Assembly: GCA_026545225.1 (NCBI GenBank)
Contig: CM048847.1
Span: forward strand, 10,224,501 to 10,288,500
DNA length: 64,000 nt
Reading direction: 5' to 3'
Source of the DNA: Cornus controversa
Taxonomy: Eukaryota; Streptophyta; Magnoliopsida; Cornales; Cornaceae
Shown here piece after piece: positions 58,595 through 64,000 of this stretch; position 1 is the stretch's first letter, and each line of letters opens with the position of its first letter. A program made the position numbers and the translations under genes. The notes beneath the pieces are model-generated. The model ran no database searches. It was not told where the DNA came from and was given only the letters and a program-made list of their open reading frames with translations.

Positions 58595-60347
58595 TGATAA
58601 GCGTTAAATGTTGCACATTGTAAGAAGTTGACTTCCAGTCCTACTTGAAGCAGGAATGTACTACGATAAGCTTCCAGTCCTACTTGAAGCTCGCTTAAGC
58701 CCATCCTTCAGGCTCCTTAAAAAGAGTATCCCTCTCTCGGCTCTAATGCATGTATGGCTTGCCCAAGAAAATTAGGTTAGTCAAAACAACTAGCAACAAG
58801 ACAAGAGCCGCAAAGTAGACAACAAGCAATAGCTTCTCAGCCCCCTAACCTTTCTATTATATTAGTCAAGGGCTAGCGCACCCCTTTCTCTAATAATAAG
58901 GTAAGCTTTGAAGCTGGCTGCTCTGCTATACTATACTAGTTGTAGGGCGCTAGCGCTTTACTAATTCTAATATCAAGTATAGGGGAAAGCCTTCTTAATT
59001 GCATATGTTGATTCTGTATTTATGTTCACCTTGGTATTTTTATGCTATTTTTGTATTTTTATTGAATATTAGGTTTTGTCCCAAAAAGGGCAATGTTTCC
59101 GATCAAATGCTGACGAAGTGAAGAAATTCATGAAGGCATTTTGCACAATCGAGATGATGATTTCGTACAATCGAAATCTCAATTGTGCGAAACTTCAATT
59201 TTGCATGATCAAAATCTCAATTGTGCGAAACTTCAATTTTGCACAATCGAGATTCTGCAGACTACAAGTTGGCCACTTGTCCACTTGTCTTGCCACTTGC
59301 ATCCATGAATGACCTTTGCACGTCCTTTGGAAGGATTTTTTGACTTCAAAGAGACATATGAAGGGGACATATATATATCTTAGGTGGATTATATAGATAT
59401 ATAGGCAAGGTGGGACCCAAGGACACTAGTGGATGGATATATGCATGTTTTTGAGGAAAAAAGAGAAGACTTGGAGAGGAGGAGAGAGAAAAATGTTGAA
59501 CCAGACCTTTGGAGCTTCATATCTCTGGCCATGGAGGATTGTAAGTCTCCTATGATCAACTAACTTTCCATCTAGGGTGTGGTTGAACCCCCTAGCCATT
59601 TAACTTATTCATTTTATAGCAACTTTGGGATCCATATGTATATGTTGATTACCTAGCCTAGTATTTTGTGCAATATTTGTGAAGCTCTTTAATATATTCA
59701 TTTGATATTATTTCTTCATCTTGTCTTAGAATAGAAATATTTCATTTTGAATGCTCAACATTTACAACTTTCACAAAAAAATGTAAATGATGGCTTTGTA
59801 ATGGTTTTTAATGGAATGTGATGTTTCTTGCTTATATAGCCCATGCCAAGATAACGTAGTTCAGACACAAGTAGGTACATTTAGAAGGTAGAATAAGTAG
59901 ATAGGTTGAAGGACTATGCTTGTTAAAGATGGGCTATGTTTAGTTTGAAATCATATTTATCTTTTGATATGTCATTATAGGCCACAAGCCTAATGACATT
60001 GTGTTACATATACTTATAGAAGATCCCATTTGCTACATACGTGGACTTGTCAATTGGCTAGAGGTGGAAACCACCCCTAGTTCTCTCTTTCTCAACTTTA
60101 TAAAATTCTTACTTTTAATGTTCTTACATTCTATAAAGTAGTGTTAAATTCAAATAAAAAATTTTATTTTTAGGATTAAATTGAAAATTCTCTCTCAATA
60201 GTGCAATTCACCCACGTACTCCTCGTGGGATCGATACCCTCTATAAAGAACTGTATCTACAAAGATTCGTTCTCTTGTGAGTGGTTTAAATTATATTTTG
60301 ATAGGCAATAGTAAGCTACAAAAATAAAGATAAATTTGGCCACATCA
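58595..60347 (+). repeat. 3' LTR of the pol-bearing Athila, with insert
   Basis: It matches 48083-49452 apart from a 367-bp insertion after 24 bases (58620-58986) and a longer word array. Words start at 59141, 59163, 59179, 59201, 59217 and 59239, spacing 22, 16, 22, 16, 22 bp; the 5' LTR has four words. One 38-bp word unit was therefore gained or lost after insertion, or the copies differ by template. Confidence 0.92.
58620..58986. other. foreign insert in the LTR, probably organellar DNA
   Basis: The stretch is absent from the 5' LTR, interrupts ...GCACATT/AAGCC... without a target duplication and loses one T. Its style differs from the surroundings: GGGCTAGCGCACCCC, AGGGCGCTAGCGCTTT, CAACAAGACAAGAGCCGC. 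This resembles plant mitochondrial intergenic DNA. A 20-bp motif (CTTCCAGTCCTACTTGAAGC) occurs twice at its left end. Origin is judged by style only. Confidence 0.45.
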
Positions 60348-60352
60348 GTAGG

Positions 60353-61403
60353 GGCCTGAGAATGACCTTCGATATAGTTGGTTGTTGATGATGATGTACT
60401 TAGTCACTTTCATCCTTAGCTTTCATGCCTCAACTTTCTGCTCCAAAAGGACTCCAATTTTAAGGTATCTCACTATAGGATCCATCCAGCTTGGCTTCCT
60501 GGAGATAGTTAATGTTTCTTGGCAGTTACATGTGCTCAGGCTATCTGGAGTGTCCACCATTACTATTCTAGTGAATGATTCATCTGTGTGAGATGTCGAG
60601 ATGGCTAACTGGTCAGCTTCCTCATTCTGTTCTCTAGGGATGTGGTAGAATTGAATTCGATTAAAATTTTTGCCCTTCGTAGTCACCAACTCTTTGTATA
60701 TATTCCTTTTTTCCTCTTTCGAATGATATTCACCTTTTACCTATTTTATAATTAGCAATGAGTCGCTAAAGACTATTAAATCTTTTACCTACAACATTTT
60801 TGTGAATCATAGACCTACTATAAGTGTTTCATATTTGGTTTCATTATTTGATGCTTAGAATTCAAGTTTAATAGCGTGCTGGAGTTTCGTCCCTTCGGGA
60901 GTTCTGATTTTGATTCCTATTCCTACCCCCATTTTTCCTAAGGATCCATCGACATACACTTCCCAGCACGGCTCTGTTGGTTGTTCTTCTTCAACTTTTG
61001 GTTCGTATTCTAAATTGAAGTTCGCAATGACTTGGCATTTTTTTGACGTTCGGGGCTCGATGTCAAAAACTCCAAGTTCTGTAGCCCACTTTATGGCTCT
61101 ACTGGATACATCCAGTTTGCTACGAATTGCTCTTAAAGGCAATGTGGTGGGCACGATTATAGAGTGAGACTCAAAGTAATGCCTCAACTTCTTTTTTGCA
61201 TGCACCAGGGCCAAGATAAATCTCTCTGCTTTCTTGTACCTGCGTTCAGTATCAGTCATAGTTTTGCTAGAATAGAACATGAGGAACTGTTTATTACATT
61301 CCTCCCTAGCCAATGCAGCACTAGTTATTGCTCGTGACACGGCTAAGTAGAAGAATAGTGGTTTTTGATCAATAGGGACAGAGAGAACCAATGGATTTTG
61401 CAT
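60353..61403 (-). pseudogene. Tat dual RNase H region
   Basis: On the minus strand: first RNase H (MQNPLVLSVPIDQKPLFFYL, FYSSKTMTDTERRYKKAERF, LVHAKKKLRHYFESH), then a linker, then a second RNase H starting WEVYVDGSLGKMGVGIGIKI. Remnants continue (FYHIPREQNEEADQLA, 60620-60660) to the Athila insertion point. Two RNase H domains in series are a hallmark of Tat elements. Frame breaks lie near 60855 and 60700. Confidence 0.85.
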
Positions 61404-62279
61404 ATATTCCTTCAGCCTCCTGAGGGCCTCTTTTTGCTCTAGACCCTATAATTGTCCACCTTTTTTTTGAATTGCGTCGAAGAATGGCTTACATCTATCC
61501 GAAAGATGGGAGATGAACCTACAGAGGGTCGCGATGCGTCTGATCAACACTTGAATTTCTCTCTAAGAGTTGGGCTCTACATTGTGTACTAATGCTAAGG
61601 CTCGTGCCGAATTTGCTTTAATCCCCGTTCGGCTAACTGTGCGTTTCATGAATTGTCCCGATGAAACCCCGAATGTGTATTTGAGTGGGTTTAGCCTCAT
61701 ATTGTGATTCCTCAAGGTGTCAAAAACTTCCTGCAGGTGCATTAAATGATCTTCTTTCTTAAGCTTTTAACCACCATGTCATCTATGTAGGCTTCGATCG
61801 TTCGTCCCATTTTCTTCTTAAACACTCTGTTTATCATCCGTTGGTATGTGGCTCTTGCATTTTTTTAACCCGAATGGCATCACCTTGTAACAGTAGGTTC
61901 CACCTTCAGTGATGAAGGATGTTTTTTTCTTCATCTTCGGGATTCATCAGGATCTGGTTATATCTTGAGTATGCATATAAGAATGTTAACCTTTCATAGC
62001 CCGCGGTCACGTATACCATTTGATTTATTTTTTGTAAGGGGTAGTAATCTTTCAGGCAAGCTTTCTTCAGATTGGTGAAGTCAATGCACACCTGCCATTT
62101 TTCGTTCTTTTTTCTGACCACTACTACATTGGAGAGCTAGTCCAGATATCGTACTTCCCTGATGAATCCTGCCTCGAATAGACATTTTACTTCCTATGCT
62201 ATGATTTTATTTCTCTTGAGTGAGAACCTTCTTTGCCTTTGCTTCGCAGGAGGAATCATTGGATTTACATTTAGGTTGT
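61404..62279 (-). pseudogene. Tat reverse transcriptase, decayed
   Basis: Reading the minus strand: FIREVRYLD, then VRKKNEKWQVCIDFTNLKKA and YYPLQKINQM (fingers and palm start), YAYSRYNQILMNPEDEEK, and the catalytic AYIDDMVVKS at about 61770-61795. Several stops and frame changes lie between. The upstream part (PPAKQRQRRFSLKRNKIIA) runs to 62279, where a solo LTR cuts it. Confidence 0.85.
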
Positions 62280-63643
62280 TGATAAGTGTTCAATTCTATG
62301 CATTTGAACCCTCTTTATTGCATATGTTAGTCCCGTTTCTACGTTTACTGAGATATGTTTACGGTATTTTTGTGTTTTTGATGTATTGCAGGTCTTGTAG
62401 TAAAAGGAGCAAAATTTGAGACTTTTTGCAACTGAAGAGAAAAGTCAAAATTGCAGCCAAGGCATCTCGATCAATTGAGATGTTGATCTCGATCAATCGA
62501 GATCTCGATTGATCGAGATTCTGCAGAGCCACTTACCCACTTGCTCACCTGCTCTCCCACTTGCAACAAAATCCCCCTTTTTGCACGACTTAGAGGGATT
62601 GTCTGACTTGAACAAGACCTTTGGGGACCTTCTTGATATAGGTGGTATATATATTGATATATATATATATATATATGGTGGGCCCCAAGGTTGAAAAGGA
62701 GGCCATAAAGCACAAAAAGAGGCCATTTCTCACATATCTCTCACACACATCATATTACACATAGAGAGACATTCGGGAGAGAAGAAGAAGGAGCTGAACC
62801 AGACCTTGAAGCTCCAATTTCTTCATCAATGGAAGAGTGCAAGGCAGCCATGAGCAACTAACTTCTCTACTAGGGTGTTGGTGAAACCCCTAGCCATGTA
62901 AACTTGTTCATTTTTGTAGCATTTTGGGATTTGTAATTAAATGTTGATTATCTAGTCTAGTGACAATGTACACTTATACATTTCTTATATATATTCATTT
63001 GAAGTGGAGTTTATTCTTGTCTTAGAGTAGATTTTGTCATATGAATGCACAACATTTGCATATTCCACAAGAAATGCAAATGATGGCTAGGTAATGGTAC
63101 TTTAAATGAATGTGTAGTGCTTGCTTGTATAAACCATGCCAAGATAAGGTAGTTTGGATGCATGTAGGTTCACTTAGAGAGTAGGGTAATTAGGTAGTTA
63201 GTTAGGTTGAAGAGCTATGCTTATTGAAGATGGATTATGATAGGTTGACACACACATTAATCTTTTTATATGTCATTGAGGTCACAAGCCTAATGACATT
63301 GTTAGGCATCTAATTTATGAATCCCAAGCTTGCTACACTTATGAATATGTGAATGGCTAGTGGTGGAAACCACCCATAGTTCTCTCTCCCAACCTTTACT
63401 CTTTAAATTTATTGTCATTACATTCATGCAATAGTTTTATAAACAAAACTCAAAAACCTTATTTTTAGGATTAAAGTGGAAGTAATCTTTCTTTAAGACA
63501 ATTACGACTAGTCCTCGTGGGATCGATACCCTCTATATAGAACCGTATCTACAAAGATTCGTGCTCTTGCGAGTGGTTAAATTATATTTTGATAAAAGGA
63601 GCAAAAATAAGCTTACAATATAATTCAAGTTCCAACCACATCA
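62280..63643 (+). mobile_element. Athila-type solo LTR
   Basis: It starts TGATAAGTGTTCAATTC and ends CCACATCA, with the perfect duplication GTTGT (62275-62279 and 63644-63648). Large parts match the LTR of the element at 48083, e.g. the TAGGGTGTxGxTGAAxCCCCTAGCCAT block. It has a different word in its array. Confidence 0.95.
62467..62516. repeat. TCGATCAATCGA word array in the solo LTR
   Basis: Three words start at 62467, 62489 and 62505, spacing 22 and 16 bp, the third inverted. The flanking GATTCTGCAGA and the CACTTGC-rich stretch are as in the Athila LTR at 48343-48420. Only the word differs. TATA-like repeats follow at about 62647. Confidence 0.9.
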
Positions 63644-63648
63644 GTTGT

Positions 63649-64000
63649 GACTAGCTATACCTGGATCTATACTGGACATATCTAGGTGATTCTAAGCGAA
63701 TACATCTGAGTTTTCCCATAAGAACCCTGTTAAGTATGACTTTTCTTTTGTGGATTGGAGTGTTTTGACTTGTGTCGTATGCCATCCTCTGTCCAGTCGC
63801 ACATTCTCCAACACTTGTATTGTCTGCTCTTGCCTTTCTTCCTCTCCCCTGTTTACATGGGAGGGTAACTGTAGTTGTTATTGACGGTCTTTGTCAATGA
63901 ATGATGCCTTCTTGAGAGCCACTGTGTAACATTTTTTGGCCGCTACCTAATCTCCAAGAATGTTAATGGTTTCTTTTCCTTTTGGTGCTAGGTACCTCAT
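63649..64000 (-). pseudogene. Tat pol, region before RT
   Basis: The minus strand reads KKCYTVALKKASFIDKDRQ, QLQLPSHVNRGEEERQEQTI, RLDRGWHTTQVKTLQSTKEK and NHLDMSSIDPGIASHN, the stretch between protease and RT in Tat elements, and joins 62279 across the solo LTR. It runs off the window edge. Confidence 0.75.

Larger units (their letters stand above)
48083..60347 (+). mobile_element. Athila-type gypsy element with pol
   Basis: LTRs start TGATAAGCGTTAAATG and end CCACATCA; flanks GTAGG (48078-48082 and 60348-60352) are a perfect duplication. Internal order: primer site, gag, protease, RT, RNase H, integrase, word array, extra ORF, conserved 3' block, purine tract. About 460 bp after the primer site, including the gag N-terminus, are missing by comparison with the pol-less Athila. 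Several frameshifts and stops make it defective. The 3' LTR carries a foreign 367-bp insert. Confidence 0.95.
46092..64000 (-). mobile_element. Tat-lineage gypsy element, nested, running off the window
   Basis: On the minus strand, from the right edge, the order is pre-RT region (63649-64000), RT, two RNase H domains, integrase (to 47030) and a 3' region with tandem repeats. Dual RNase H and RT-before-integrase order fit the Tat/Ogre/Retand group. It is interrupted by an Athila element (48083-60347, duplication GTAGG) and a solo LTR (62280-63643, duplication GTTGT). Neither of its LTRs was identified. Coding parts contain many stops and frameshifts. Confidence 0.82.

Overview
This window is nuclear DNA of a flowering plant. 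It is AT-rich and packed with nested LTR retrotransposons (Ty1/copia SIRE-like; Ty3/gypsy Athila, Tat and probably Tekay/Del-like), with MITEs, a SINE, a Helitron and one intact-looking host gene for a glycine-rich wall-type protein. The species cannot be named from the sequence; element types and gene style suggest a eudicot. I saw no bacterial-type operons, rRNA, tRNA genes or CRISPR.

Layout. 573-12139: one SIRE-like copia element on the minus strand, with a perfect 5-bp target duplication (ATACG), 1.5-kb LTRs, gag, degraded pol lacking the RT core, and an extra ORF in the env position. It has been hit by a 725-bp hAT MITE (4872-5596, 8-bp duplication) and a 2.4-kb solo gypsy LTR (6723-9151). 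12145-14082: end of a Tat-type LTR with its primer-binding site, a copia LTR tail and a SINE. 14083-17538: the host gene (CDS 15618-16853) followed by two MITEs. 18620-43152: a decayed gag-like protein gene split by a solo LTR (19179-21907) and a large Tekay-like complex (22961-42734). The complex contains an Athila element without pol (26358-35705), another LTR fragment and a solo LTR. 43153-46091: a probable Helitron carrying plant gene exons, one with a RING motif. 46092-64000: a Tat element on the minus strand, interrupted by a pol-bearing Athila element (48083-60347) and a solo LTR (62280-63643).

Most striking signal. Unrelated retroelements each carry short arrays of a family-specific, near-palindromic word of about 12 bp. 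Examples are AAGTCGACTGAT, TCGATTGATCGA, TCGATTGTGCGA and GGATCGATCGCC. Words are spaced about 22 bp start to start, and in the Athila-type LTRs the spacing alternates 22/16/22. Related LTRs hold different words at the same site, while copia and gypsy elements share the same or nearly the same word. In the SIRE element and in the pol-bearing Athila element, the same word occurs both in the LTR ahead of a TATA-like box and inside the element ahead of the extra 3' ORF. That ORF (a 'putative plant transposon protein'-type domain) is itself shared across copia and gypsy. A family-specific operator/regulator module is a testable inference from this layout.

No element looks autonomous: all coding regions carry stops, frameshifts or domain deletions. 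Nesting order and target duplications give a readable history, including a large deletion near 35705 and a probable organellar DNA insertion in one LTR (58620-58986).
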